Positions 51,285-59,475 of a DNA stretch of 64,000 bases are shown here, in pieces. Made by a program: the position numbers and the translations under genes. Position 1 is the first letter of the stretch; each line of letters starts with the position of its first letter. The DNA is taken from assembly GCF_900143095.1 (NCBI RefSeq), contig NZ_FRDA01000014.1, positions 62,001-126,000 on the forward strand. The letters run 5' to 3'. Under the pieces are notes generated by a model, which was given only the letters and a program-made list of their open reading frames with translations, searched no databases and was not told where the DNA came from. Source of the DNA: Pseudomonas asturiensis. Lineage in GTDB: Bacteria; Pseudomonadota; Gammaproteobacteria; Pseudomonadales; Pseudomonadaceae.

Positions 51285-52259
51285 ATGCCTTACGAACTGG
51301 ATAACCGACTGGTGATTGGCGTGGCTTCCAGCGCCGTTTTTGATCTGCGTGAATCGGACGCAGTGTTCAAGCGTCAGGGCGAGGAGGAGTACCGTACGTT
51401 CCAGGAGCAGAACCTCAACAGTCCGCTCTCCAAGGGCATTGCGTATCCATTCATCAAACGCCTGCTCTCCCTCAATGACCTTGCCGAACCCGATGACCCG
51501 CTGGTCGAAGTGGTCCTGCTTTCCAGAAACGACCCCGATACCGGTCTGCGCGTGATGAAGACCATCGAGCATTACGGCCTGCCCATGACTCGCGCAATCT
51601 TCATGCAGGGCAAATCCCCCTACGAATACATACCGGCACTGAACATCGCGCTGTTTCTGTCGGGTAACAAAGCCGATGTGGAGTCCGCCATCAAGGCCGG
51701 GCATCCGGCGGGGCAGGTGCTGGATTCCGAATTCGATGATGATGAGGACGACAAGACCCTGCGCATCGCATTCGACTTCGACGGCGTGCTGGCCGGCGAT
51801 GAGTCGGAAACCGTCATGCAGGCCTCGGGCCTGAACGAGTTTCATGCCCATGAAGTGAAAAACGTGATGCAGCCGCATCACCCCGGCCCGCTGAAAGAGT
51901 TCATGGTGCGAATGTCGAAGATTCAGTCGGTGGAAGAGCAGCACAAGAAAAACAACCCGGATTACCAGAACCGGATTCGTGTCTCCATCGTCACGGCCCG
52001 CAACGCGCCGTCCCATGAGCGTGCGCTCAACACCCTGAAAAGCTGGGGCGTAATGGCCAACGATGCGTTCTTCCTCGGCGGCATCGAGAAAGCCAAGGTC
52101 CTGGCCGTGCTCAAGCCCCATATCTTTTTCGACGACCAGTCCGGGCACTTGAAGTCTGCAAGCGCCGTCGCACCGTCGGTTCACATACCGTTCGGTGTGA
52201 CCAATCAGCAGGCGATCGAGCCGCCTGTTCATCAGGTGGGCGAGGTATTAGCCGAGTGA
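51285..52259 (+). CDS. 5'-nucleotidase (cytosolic NT5C1-like family)
   Basis: The 324-residue protein matches the bacterial 5'-nucleotidase family PF06189. Its N-terminal half carries NRLVIGVASSAVFDLRESD and VVLLSRNDPDTGLRV. The second half has a HAD-type site, RIAFDFDGVLAGDESE, with VTARNAPSHERAL and the metal-binding IFFDDQSGHL. It should dephosphorylate nucleoside monophosphates in the cytoplasm. A diverged copy of its last codons (HIPFGVTNQQAI) appears again at 53.02 kb behind the DUF1493 gene, which suggests a rearrangement at this locus. Confidence 0.85.
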   Translation: MPYELDNRLVIGVASSAVFDLRESDAVFKRQGEEEYRTFQEQNLNSPLSKGIAYPFIKRLLSLNDLAEPDDPLVEVVLLSRNDPDTGLRVMKTIEHYGLPMTRAIFMQGKSPYEYIPALNIALFLSGNKADVESAIKAGHPAGQVLDSEFDDDEDDKTLRIAFDFDGVLAGDESETVMQASGLNEFHAHEVKNVMQPHHPGPLKEFMVRMSKIQSVEEQHKKNNPDYQNRIRVSIVTARNAPSHERALNTLKSWGVMANDAFFLGGIEKAKVLAVLKPHIFFDDQSGHLKSASAVAPSVHIPFGVTNQQAIEPPVHQVGEVLAE

Positions 52260-52589
52260 TTATGTAATGTCACAGGGTGCTGTTTATAGCTTGTGAAATC
52301 AAAAGAGAGAGGACCCTATTTCAAGTAGGAATATTCTGATTTTTGAGTTTTGAAGATTTCATCGCGGCTGAAACAAGACGGGCTGGCGTATGCTGATGCA
52401 ATGATCGTTGCTCTTGTGATGAGCCGATGTTGAATGGGAAAAATGAGGTGAGCTTGACGGTAGGCAAGCTTGCTGCCTATGCATAGGCAGTGTGAAGTGG
52501 CTGCGTTGTATTGTTATGAAGGTGAATGTGGGCTCTCTGCAGATGATGTGCTGTTGGTTGGTCGATGAACAAGACCGGATTTTTTGAAC
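52260..52589. other. AT-rich intergenic stretch upstream of the DUF1493 gene
   Basis: The 330 bases are visibly poorer in GC than the flanks (by eye about 45%). No gene with a ribosome site was found; the longest start-to-stop frame is 23 codons (52516-52587). The region contains the inverted repeat GGCAAGCTTGC at 52461-52474 and GCCTATGCATAGGC at 52476-52489. With the DUF1493 gene it looks like an inserted or foreign segment. Confidence 0.6.
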
Positions 52590-53015
52590 ATGGGCGAAGG
52601 TAGGTTGGATCGAACAGTGCTGAATTACCTGGTCGAGAAAATATTCTTCTTCGCAGGCTTTGGCCGTAACGCTTTCGAAACGCTAAGTCTTGCCACGCAA
52701 TTGAGCGATGACCTAGGTCTTGATGGCGAGGATGCCAACGATTTGATGGCGGATTTCTTTGAGCGTTTCAATGTGGCTCCGGGCGACTACGATCATTACC
52801 GCTACTTCAAACCGGAAGGCACGGATGTAGGTGTGTTTTTTCGTTCCAGAGAAAGGCGCGCCGGCACACCCATGACGTTAGGGATGTTGTGTGAGGCTGC
52901 GAGGATGAAAGCGTGGGATTGCCAAACGCTTGAAGCGATGAGGTTCAGCTCTGTGCCTGTCTACAGTTGTACGGAGGACATACCTGTCGAGGGGTTCAAG
53001 ATCAGGACAAGGTAA
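52590..53015 (+). CDS. DUF1493 protein, acyl-carrier-like without the serine
   Basis: The 141-residue product has the DUF1493 pattern, with LSDDLGLDGEDANDLMADFFERFNV in the first third and FFRSRERRAGTPMTLGMLCEAA later. The first block resembles the helix II region of acyl carrier proteins (DLGLDSLD), but the serine that takes phosphopantetheine is replaced (GLDGED), so it should not carry acyl groups in the usual way. The ribosome site is poor. Lower GC and isolation between the nucleotidase and a decayed duplicate suggest acquisition by transfer. Function unknown. Confidence 0.75.
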   Translation: MGEGRLDRTVLNYLVEKIFFFAGFGRNAFETLSLATQLSDDLGLDGEDANDLMADFFERFNVAPGDYDHYRYFKPEGTDVGVFFRSRERRAGTPMTLGMLCEAARMKAWDCQTLEAMRFSSVPVYSCTEDIPVEGFKIRTR

Positions 53016-53020
53016 TGCAT

Positions 53021-53091
53021 CACGTCACATCGTTTGGCATCACGAATCAGCAGGCGACTGCGCCCGGTGGAGGTCGATCAGGCGGCTGAGG
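53021..53091 (+). pseudogene. Decayed copy of the 5'-nucleotidase 3' end
   Basis: The sequence translates as HVTSFGITNQQATAPGG and aligns with HIPFGVTNQQAIEPP at the end of the nucleotidase gene (52189 onward). The core AATCAGCAGGCGA (53045-53057) is identical to 52203-52215. The rest is diverged and frameshifted. It is the remnant of a duplicate or of an older gene end displaced by the DUF1493 islet. Confidence 0.6.
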
Positions 53092-53130
53092 TCGTGAGGG
53101 GGGTGATGGCGCAGGCGAGCGGCATTCGGC

Positions 53131-53682
53131 TCAGGTCAGCCTGGTCAGGTAAATCGCCGGCACCGATTGCACCAGCCATACGCCGTTGTCTGCCTGAAAG
53201 AACCGAACGCCTGCTTGCCGCATCCCGGGCACATCCACAGCGAGTAACACTGGCTGTCCGTATCGTTTGCCAACGCTCTTTGCCGTTTCGGGATTGTCGG
53301 TCAGATGCACATGATGCCGACTTCCGGCGATCAGTCCCTGAGCCTCAATCGAGGCCATGAAACGTTCAGCTGTGCCGTGATAGAGAAGGTCGGGCGGCGT
53401 CTTTTCGAGGTGCTGCACCTCGACCTGCCCGGTGCTATGGCCCTGGGCTGCGCGAATGCGTTGGCCGTCGTGCGAGAGCGTAAAACGCTTCTTGTCGTTT
53501 GTCTCGACCACCTCGCACAGCATCTGACGGTCAAGCGTATGGCCTTGCTTGTTCGCGTTCTGGATCAACAGATCGACTTCGGTCCAGCCATCGCGATCAA
53601 GATCGAGGTCCATGGATTCGGGGGCGTGGCGCAAGACATAACTGAGTAGCTTGCTGATTTCGTCTCGTTGTTTCTTGTTCAA
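53131..53682 (-). CDS. kptA: RNA 2'-phosphotransferase (Tpt1/KptA family)
   Basis: The start is TTG 53682 with AAGG about 10 bases upstream; the product has 183 residues, as in E. coli KptA. R18-H19 (VLRHAPES), R66 (DKKRF) and R122 (GSRHHVHL) fit the Arg-His-Arg-Arg set of the family, and YHGTAERF and QADNGVWL are conserved. The enzyme uses NAD+ to remove an internal RNA 2'-phosphate through an ADP-ribosylated intermediate. Bacteria lack the tRNA-splicing pathway that makes this RNA mark in fungi, so its natural substrate is open; related enzymes can also ADP-ribosylate RNA ends. It is 38 bases downstream of the gene for a membrane protein of unknown function. Confidence 0.93.
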   Translation of the reverse strand: MNKKQRDEISKLLSYVLRHAPESMDLDLDRDGWTEVDLLIQNANKQGHTLDRQMLCEVVETNDKKRFTLSHDGQRIRAAQGHSTGQVEVQHLEKTPPDLLYHGTAERFMASIEAQGLIAGSRHHVHLTDNPETAKSVGKRYGQPVLLAVDVPGMRQAGVRFFQADNGVWLVQSVPAIYLTRLT

Positions 53683-53720
53683 GGAGATACGCCTTTCAAT
53701 CGGTTGGAGTCAGTACCGGG

Positions 53721-54485
53721 TTACAGGGTAGGTATGGGTTGCTTGCACACATACCCGGCGAATGTTTTTCGATTTCTCCACTCTTTCCAGTTTGCAATGA
53801 ACCAGTCGTGATGAAGGCTTCCGTCCTTTGAGTACATGTCTTTTCCTTGCGCAACATTGAAGAAGAAGACGTGCTCCTCTGACGGGATTGAGCGGATCAC
53901 TACTTTGATCTTTGCATCAGGTCCGTAAGTGTTGGCAAAAAAACGATTGATGTCGTCGACGTAACGCGAATCCACAATCGTGAACGGTTCTCCGTTCGGC
54001 GAGTGGACATCGATCTCTGACAGCTTTTGCTCCGTCAAATAGCTGGAAACCCCCAGCAGGTTTACATGCGTACCAACGGTTATCCATTCGGTTTGACCTG
54101 GCGCGATCGTGAGGGTGTTGTTTTCGTTGGGGTTCGGGCTGAGCGTGCATCCGCCTTTGCTTGAGCCTTCTCCAACAGATATCCCCGAGCCGTCAGTCAC
54201 TGACAAGACAGAGGACGTCAGTGTGATTTCAGTTTGCCCATAATTTCTGATCTGCAGGCTCAGAGAGGCTTGCTCTCTACCATGACGCATTTCAGGGTGG
54301 CGGAAGATCGGCGTCAAGCGGGCTTGAATAATCGACAGGGGTTCCGGCTTGCCAATCAGGTTTTTAATGGCGTCCCATGCGCCACCCAGGTCGCTCAAAA
54401 AAGTAGCTGTTAACGCTATCGCCGCTGCAAGCGATGCGGCTGTCTTTTTATGTCGTCTGATGAAGTTTTCCACAATTGATCCCAT
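53721..54485 (-). CDS. Membrane-anchored protein of unknown function
   Basis: The 254-residue protein has a basic N-terminus (IRRHKKTAA) and one hydrophobic helix at about 16-33, then a soluble domain of about 210 residues. That domain has beta-rich stretches (ASLSLQIRNYGQTEITLTSS) and a region like an Ig or C2 sandwich. No family was recognised and no ribosome site is obvious. Codon use and composition are less GC-rich than in the core genes, so it may be accessory. It is followed closely by kptA. Confidence 0.65.
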   Translation of the reverse strand: MGSIVENFIRRHKKTAASLAAAIALTATFLSDLGGAWDAIKNLIGKPEPLSIIQARLTPIFRHPEMRHGREQASLSLQIRNYGQTEITLTSSVLSVTDGSGISVGEGSSKGGCTLSPNPNENNTLTIAPGQTEWITVGTHVNLLGVSSYLTEQKLSEIDVHSPNGEPFTIVDSRYVDDINRFFANTYGPDAKIKVVIRSIPSEEHVFFFNVAQGKDMYSKDGSLHHDWFIANWKEWRNRKTFAGYVCKQPIPTL

Positions 54486-54531
54486 ACAACATTCGGTGTT
54501 TTCGTTGACCTGTTGGTTGATGAATACTCGG

Positions 54532-55830
54532 TCATGACAATGTTCCGGCTTGTGGTGAGTCTGCCGCTATCACCTCATTCGCCCCTCGCAAGGCCATGCG
54601 CATATCCGCGCCACTGGGCTGCTGATAAAGGCTCAACCCGAACTCCGGCATTACCGCAATCAAATAATCAAAGATGTCGCCCTGAATCCGTTCGTAATCC
54701 ACCCACACCGTGGTGCGGGTGAAGCAGTAGATTTCCAGCGGGATCCCCAGCGAGGTGGCTTCCAGTTGCCTGACCATGCAGGTCATGTCGGGATTGATCC
54801 CAACATGGCTTTTCAGGTAGGCGAGGGCATAGGCGCGGAAGGTGCCGATGTTGGTCATGCGACGGCGGTTGGAGGCGAGTTCGGCGACGTTGCCCTGGGC
54901 CTGGTTCCAGGCGAGCAGTTCGGCCTGTTTGCGGCCGATGTAGTCAGTCAGCAGATGGACCTGCATCAGGCGCTGCTCTTCGTCGTCACGCACGAAACGC
55001 ACGGCGCTGGCGTCGATGAACAGGCTGCGTTTGATGCGTCGCCCACCGGATTGCTGCATGCCGCGCCAGTTGCGGAAGGACTCGGACATCAAACGCCAGG
55101 TCGGGATGGAGACGATGGTCTTGTCGAAGTTCTGCACCTTGACGGTGTGCAGGGTGATGTCGACCACATCGCCATCGGCCCCGACCTGTGGCATTTCGAT
55201 CCAGTCGCCGACGCGCAGCATGTCGTTGCTGGTCAGTTGCACGCTGGCCACGAAAGACAGCAGCGTGTCTTTGTAGACCAGCAGAATGACCGCCGACATC
55301 GCGCCCAGACCTGACAGCAGCAACAGCGGCGAACGGTCGATCAGGGTGGCAACGATGATGATCGCGGCAAAGATGTAGAGGATCATCTTTGCCAACTGCA
55401 CATAGCCCTTGATCGAGCGGGTGCGAGCGTGTTCGGTGCGGGCGTAGATGTCGAGCAGGGCGTTGAGCAGTGTGCCGATGCTCAGGGTCATGAACAGGAT
55501 CGTGAACGCCAGGGCGATGTTGGCGATCACGCCCTTGCCGGTCGCGCTCAGGCCGGGGACCAGGTTCAGGCCGAACTGGATGACCACCGACGGCACGATC
55601 TGCGCCAGTCGGTGGAAGACCTTGTTATGGCGAAAGTCATTGAGCCAGTGCAGGGCAGGCTGACGGCCAAGCATCTTCATGGTGTAGAGAATCAGAAAGC
55701 GCGCCACGCGGCCAAGGACCAGCGCGGCAGTGAGCAGCAGGATCAGCGCCAGGCCGGTACGTACCCAGGGATGCTGATCGAGCATGCCCCAGAGTTCCTG
55801 CGTTCTGAGCCACAGCGATTGAATGTCCAT
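54532..55830 (-). CDS. Mechanosensitive channel, MscS family (YbdG-like)
   Basis: The 432-residue protein has about five membrane helices and then the MscS beta domain with SNDMLRVGDWIEMPQVGADGDVVDITLHTVKVQNFDKT, the VSIPTWRLMSESFRNWRGM segment, and a C-terminal region with the ICFTRTTVWVDYERIQGD-like end. The length and the long insert match YbdG (MscM) rather than MscS itself. It should release solutes under osmotic down-shock in the inner membrane. The gene stands alone. Confidence 0.9.
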   Translation of the reverse strand: MDIQSLWLRTQELWGMLDQHPWVRTGLALILLLTAALVLGRVARFLILYTMKMLGRQPALHWLNDFRHNKVFHRLAQIVPSVVIQFGLNLVPGLSATGKGVIANIALAFTILFMTLSIGTLLNALLDIYARTEHARTRSIKGYVQLAKMILYIFAAIIIVATLIDRSPLLLLSGLGAMSAVILLVYKDTLLSFVASVQLTSNDMLRVGDWIEMPQVGADGDVVDITLHTVKVQNFDKTIVSIPTWRLMSESFRNWRGMQQSGGRRIKRSLFIDASAVRFVRDDEEQRLMQVHLLTDYIGRKQAELLAWNQAQGNVAELASNRRRMTNIGTFRAYALAYLKSHVGINPDMTCMVRQLEATSLGIPLEIYCFTRTTVWVDYERIQGDIFDYLIAVMPEFGLSLYQQPSGADMRMALRGANEVIAADSPQAGTLS

Positions 55831-56061
55831 ACAGCAGAAAATCCTGTGAACGAAGAGGGGGGCGTGATTAAAACATTAACGGCGCGGGTCGGGCAGGGGA
55901 TCGCAAAGGGCGAAACATAATCGGTGGAGCCCAATGATAGCCAGAGTGTGGAAGGCGTTAATGAGGTTCGATAGGCCACTACAGCAGCAGGATGCCCTGA
56001 CAGAACACTGAACCTGAAAAAACTGCAGTAGACTCGCGGTTCATCAAACAGGGTGTTCACC

Positions 56062-57177
56062 ATGCTGACTTCGATCATTCAACACGTGGGTGCATCGCGT
56101 GTTCTGCAGGCAGCGATGATGCTGTCCGGGCTAATGCTGTCGACGCTGACCCATGCTGCGGATGCGCCGGTGACTTACGGTGAGATGGACGCGGCGGCCT
56201 ATGATCAGGCCACGCGCGAACGCTACACGCTGCAGGATTTCTCCGACCGATACCGCGCCACGCTGGACATTGTCGCCAAGGATGATGTGTTCCGCCCCGG
56301 AGTCATCAGCATTTACGACAAGGCCAGCGACCAGGCACTGATCCGGGTGCAGTCCGATGAGCTGGTGCTAGACACCGACGCGAAAACCGGCAAGGTCAAA
56401 GCCAATGTTCACGAGCTGCCGTATGGCGAGCAGAGCGTGTTGATCTATCAGGACTTCAACTTCGATGGCATCAAGGATCTGGCGTTGATGGATGGCCAGA
56501 ACAGCTGCTATCACGGGCCGTCGTTTCAGGTGTTTCTCGGCACGGCAAATGGCTTCACGCACAGCGACTCATTCACCCAACTGGCGCAGGAAAATTGCGG
56601 GATGTTCGGGGTGGATGAGAAAAAGCGTGAAATCAGCACCATGACCAAAAGCGGTTGCTGCTGGCACCAGATGGCCACGTATACCGTGCGCAACGGCGAG
56701 CCGCTGCTGGAAACCGAGACGGTCATCGATCAGACCGGCAACTCGGGCTTGCCCACCGAAACGGTAGGAGTGAACAAGAATGGCAAGATGACCTACACCA
56801 CCCACATCCTGTGGGAGGACGATGACCAGCGCGAGATCCTGCTTGCGTTCAAGCTGGCACCGTTGGGCAAGCGCATCGTGATGTTCCGCGCCGCACCGGC
56901 TGAACCGGTCAGCTACGCGGCCATCGACGCGAAGGATCAGGTCGGTCTGGTCTATCCGCAAGCTGAAAACGAGCGGTTTGACTACGATGCTGCAACCCAT
57001 ACGTTGAGTTTCGTGCGTGGCGACACGACCTGGCGGATTCTGGCCGACGCGAAGGGCGCACCCAACAGCATGCAAGTGGTGATACGGGGCAAGGTCACCC
57101 CACTGACGTTGCTACCCGAACCTGCCCAGGGTTCACTCGACAAGGTGGCACAAGCCTTGAAGGAAAGCGGCGAGTAA
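56062..57177 (+). CDS. Secreted protein with an XAC2610-like domain
   Basis: The start at ATG 56062 has AGGG 8 bases upstream. The 371-residue product has a signal peptide ending in LSTLTHAADA. The mature part contains VLIYQDFNFDGIKDLALMDG with N-x-D-G-x-x-D calcium-loop spacing, and a cluster of cysteines (NSCYHGP, ENCGMFG, SGCCWHQ). These features resemble the XAC2610 family, periplasmic lysozyme-inhibitor-like proteins that can act as immunity proteins for type IV-delivered effectors in Xanthomonas. The match is by motif only. It ends against the convergent LysR gene. Confidence 0.65.
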   Translation: MLTSIIQHVGASRVLQAAMMLSGLMLSTLTHAADAPVTYGEMDAAAYDQATRERYTLQDFSDRYRATLDIVAKDDVFRPGVISIYDKASDQALIRVQSDELVLDTDAKTGKVKANVHELPYGEQSVLIYQDFNFDGIKDLALMDGQNSCYHGPSFQVFLGTANGFTHSDSFTQLAQENCGMFGVDEKKREISTMTKSGCCWHQMATYTVRNGEPLLETETVIDQTGNSGLPTETVGVNKNGKMTYTTHILWEDDDQREILLAFKLAPLGKRIVMFRAAPAEPVSYAAIDAKDQVGLVYPQAENERFDYDAATHTLSFVRGDTTWRILADAKGAPNSMQVVIRGKVTPLTLLPEPAQGSLDKVAQALKESGE

Positions 57178-57181
57178 GACG

Positions 57182-58075
57182 TCAGCCCCGATACCTGATC
57201 GCCTCCACAAACGCCGTGAATGCCGGTGATGCCTGGCGGCGATTGGGGTAGTAAAGGTGAAAGCCTTCGAAATACGGGCTCCAGTCGGCCAACACTTCCT
57301 TTAGGCGTCCGCTGTCCAGATACGGCCTGGCAAGAAAGTCCGGCACGTAGGCCAGGCCAACGCCGTCGAGCGCGGCGTTCATGACGTGGATCATGCTGTT
57401 GGAGGTGAATTGGCCGTTAACCCGTGTGTTGAGCTTGCGCCCGCCCTTTTCGAATTCCCAGGCATAACAGTTGCCATTGGGTGAGTGGCGGATGTTGATG
57501 CAGGTGTGTTGCGTCAGGTCTTGAGGTATGAGCGGCGCGGCATGTTTCTCGAAGTATTCCGGCGTGCCGACCACGGACAGGCGCCAGTCCGGGCCGAGAC
57601 GTACGGCAATCATGTCCTTGCTGATCGACTCCCCAAGACGTATCCCTGCATCGAAGCGCTCGCTGACGATATTGGTAAAGCCATAGTCGATGCAGACCTC
57701 GACCTGAATGTCCGGATACTGCGCCAGAAAGCCCGCCAGCATGGGGCGGATAATGTTCTCCGCTGCGTCATCGGAGCAGGTCACCCGAATCGTGCCGGCA
57801 GGTTTGTCGCGCATTTCGCCCAGCACCGCCACTTCTGTGGCGATCTGATCCAGCAGCGGCCCGATGGTGTTCATCAGTTTTTCGCCGGCTTCGGTGGGCG
57901 CCACATTGCGTGTGGTGCGCGCCAGCAAGCGCACGCCCATCCTCTCTTCCAGCCCCCGAATGGTATGGCTCAACGCCGATGCCGTGACGCCAAGTTTTAC
58001 CGCTGCGCGGGTAAAACTCTGATCCCGTGCGACGGCAAGGAAGGCTTGCAGATCATTCAGTCTGGGTGTGCTCAT
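57182..58075 (-). CDS. LysR-family transcriptional regulator
   Basis: The 297-residue regulator has the helix-turn-helix at about 5-63 (FLAVARDQSFTRAAVKLGVTASALSHTIRGLEERMGVRLLARTTR) and a CrgA-like effector domain. It is divergent from the MFS gene across 155 bases containing a LysR-type palindrome, and its gene end touches the XAC2610-like gene. It most likely controls the MFS-hydrolase unit. Confidence 0.92.
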   Translation of the reverse strand: MSTPRLNDLQAFLAVARDQSFTRAAVKLGVTASALSHTIRGLEERMGVRLLARTTRNVAPTEAGEKLMNTIGPLLDQIATEVAVLGEMRDKPAGTIRVTCSDDAAENIIRPMLAGFLAQYPDIQVEVCIDYGFTNIVSERFDAGIRLGESISKDMIAVRLGPDWRLSVVGTPEYFEKHAAPLIPQDLTQHTCINIRHSPNGNCYAWEFEKGGRKLNTRVNGQFTSNSMIHVMNAALDGVGLAYVPDFLARPYLDSGRLKEVLADWSPYFEGFHLYYPNRRQASPAFTAFVEAIRYRG

Positions 58076-58089
58076 TGCTGAGTTTCTCT

Positions 58090-58110
58090 CACAATCACAT
58101 GGAAATTGTG
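58090..58110. promoter_or_regulatory. LysR-type operator candidate for the MFS promoter
   Basis: CACAAT-N9-ATTGTG is a perfect 6-base dyad of 21 bases, only 14 bases from the LysR start, the usual place for autoregulation. Confidence 0.5.
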
Positions 58111-58168
58111 GCGTCTAATCATCCTAATCCCTTTGCCCTAACCTGTGCTTCACATTTTTACAGGCGTC

Positions 58169-58208
58169 AGGTCGGCAGCGCGAATGCCTTGTAGCGACCT
58201 GCCGACCT
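58169..58208 (+). promoter_or_regulatory. Hairpin in the MFS leader
   Basis: AGGTCGGCAG (58169-58178) pairs perfectly with CTGCCGACCT (58199-58208), ending 22 bases before the start codon. It could influence translation or be an operator; neither is shown. Confidence 0.5.
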
Positions 58209-58230
58209 CGTCCAGACAGGTCAGTGGAGC

Positions 58231-59430
58231 ATGAAAACATTTGATTCAACCTTGGGGCATAAAGCGCACGCGGCCCACCCGCCTGCGTGGGGCGCGGTTT
58301 TTTCAATGGCGCTGTGCGTGGTCGTGCTCATCGCCTCGGAGTTCATGCCGGTCAGCCTGCTGACGCCCATCGCGCAGGACCTTGGCATCAGTCAGGGACA
58401 GGCAGGCCAGGCGATTTCCATCTCGGGTTTCTTTGCGGTGCTGACCAGCCTGCTCAACACGCCGCTGACCGGGCGATTTGATCGCAAGAAAGTGCTGCTG
58501 GGTTTCAGCTTCCTGTTATTGGTGTCGGGGGTGACGGTCACCTTCGCGTCCAATGGCGCAGTGTTCATGACGGGTCGCGCCTTGCTGGGTGTCGCCATCG
58601 GTGGTTTCTGGTCGATGTCCACGGCCACGGTCATGCGTCTGGTGCCGAAGGCGTCCGTTGCCAAGGGCCTGGCGCTGATCAATGGCGGTAACGCGCTGGC
58701 CGCAACCGTTGCGGCTCCGCTGGGCAGTTTTCTAGGCCAGTACATTGGCTGGCGCGGCGCGTTCTTTCTGGTAATCCCGCTCTCGATTCTGGCCTTTGCC
58801 TGGCAGTGGCTAAGTATTCCGGCGATGAGCAGCCCACAGAAGACCCGGGCTACCAATCCTTTCAAACTGCTGCGCAACCCGCAGGTGGCCATTGGCATGC
58901 TCGCGATCATGCTGCTGTTCATGGGCCAGTTCGCGGTTTTCACCTACCTGCGTCCGTTTCTGGAAAGTGTCACCGGCGTGAGCGTGACCACCTTGTCGTT
59001 GATGTTGCTGCTGCTGGGCCTCTGCGGTCTGGCCGGCACTTACATGATCGGCTCGCTGCTGCAAAACCGCATGTATGCCTACCTGATCGCCATTCCCCTG
59101 GTGATGGCGATGTTGGCCGTCGCCCTTGTCGCGCTGGGTCATTTGCCCATGGCTGTAGCCGTCGTGCTCGGTGTCTGGGGGCTGGTTGCCACGCCTGCAC
59201 CGGTGGCCTGGGGATTGTGGCTCAGCCGTACGCTGCCCGACGACGCGGAAGCCGGTGGCGGCCTGATGGTCGCGACCATCCAGATGGCGATCACGGTGGG
59301 CGCGGGTGTCGGCGGCGAGGTATTCGACCACCTGGGTTGGTGGAGTCCCTTCGTCTTTGGCGCTGTGGTGTTGCTCGGTTCGGCCGGTTTTGCCTGGGCC
59401 GCGATGCGCAATGTTCGATTCAGTGAATAA
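58231..59430 (+). CDS. MFS transporter, DHA1 drug/sugar-efflux type
   Basis: The 399-residue protein has twelve predicted helices. FMPVSLLTPIAQDLGISQGQAGQAISISGFFA is the helix 1-2 region and LTGRFDRKKVLLGFSFLLL contains motif A of drug:H+ antiporters; PAPVAWGLWLSRTLPDDAEAGGGLMVATIQ resembles the AraJ/SotB sugar-efflux group. A hydrolase gene follows 45 bases later on the same strand, so they are probably co-transcribed under the divergent LysR regulator. The substrate is unknown. Confidence 0.88.
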   Translation: MKTFDSTLGHKAHAAHPPAWGAVFSMALCVVVLIASEFMPVSLLTPIAQDLGISQGQAGQAISISGFFAVLTSLLNTPLTGRFDRKKVLLGFSFLLLVSGVTVTFASNGAVFMTGRALLGVAIGGFWSMSTATVMRLVPKASVAKGLALINGGNALAATVAAPLGSFLGQYIGWRGAFFLVIPLSILAFAWQWLSIPAMSSPQKTRATNPFKLLRNPQVAIGMLAIMLLFMGQFAVFTYLRPFLESVTGVSVTTLSLMLLLLGLCGLAGTYMIGSLLQNRMYAYLIAIPLVMAMLAVALVALGHLPMAVAVVLGVWGLVATPAPVAWGLWLSRTLPDDAEAGGGLMVATIQMAITVGAGVGGEVFDHLGWWSPFVFGAVVLLGSAGFAWAAMRNVRFSE

Positions 59431-59475
59431 AGCCATAAAGAACGTTCGTTTATCACTCGACTCAGGAAAACCGCA

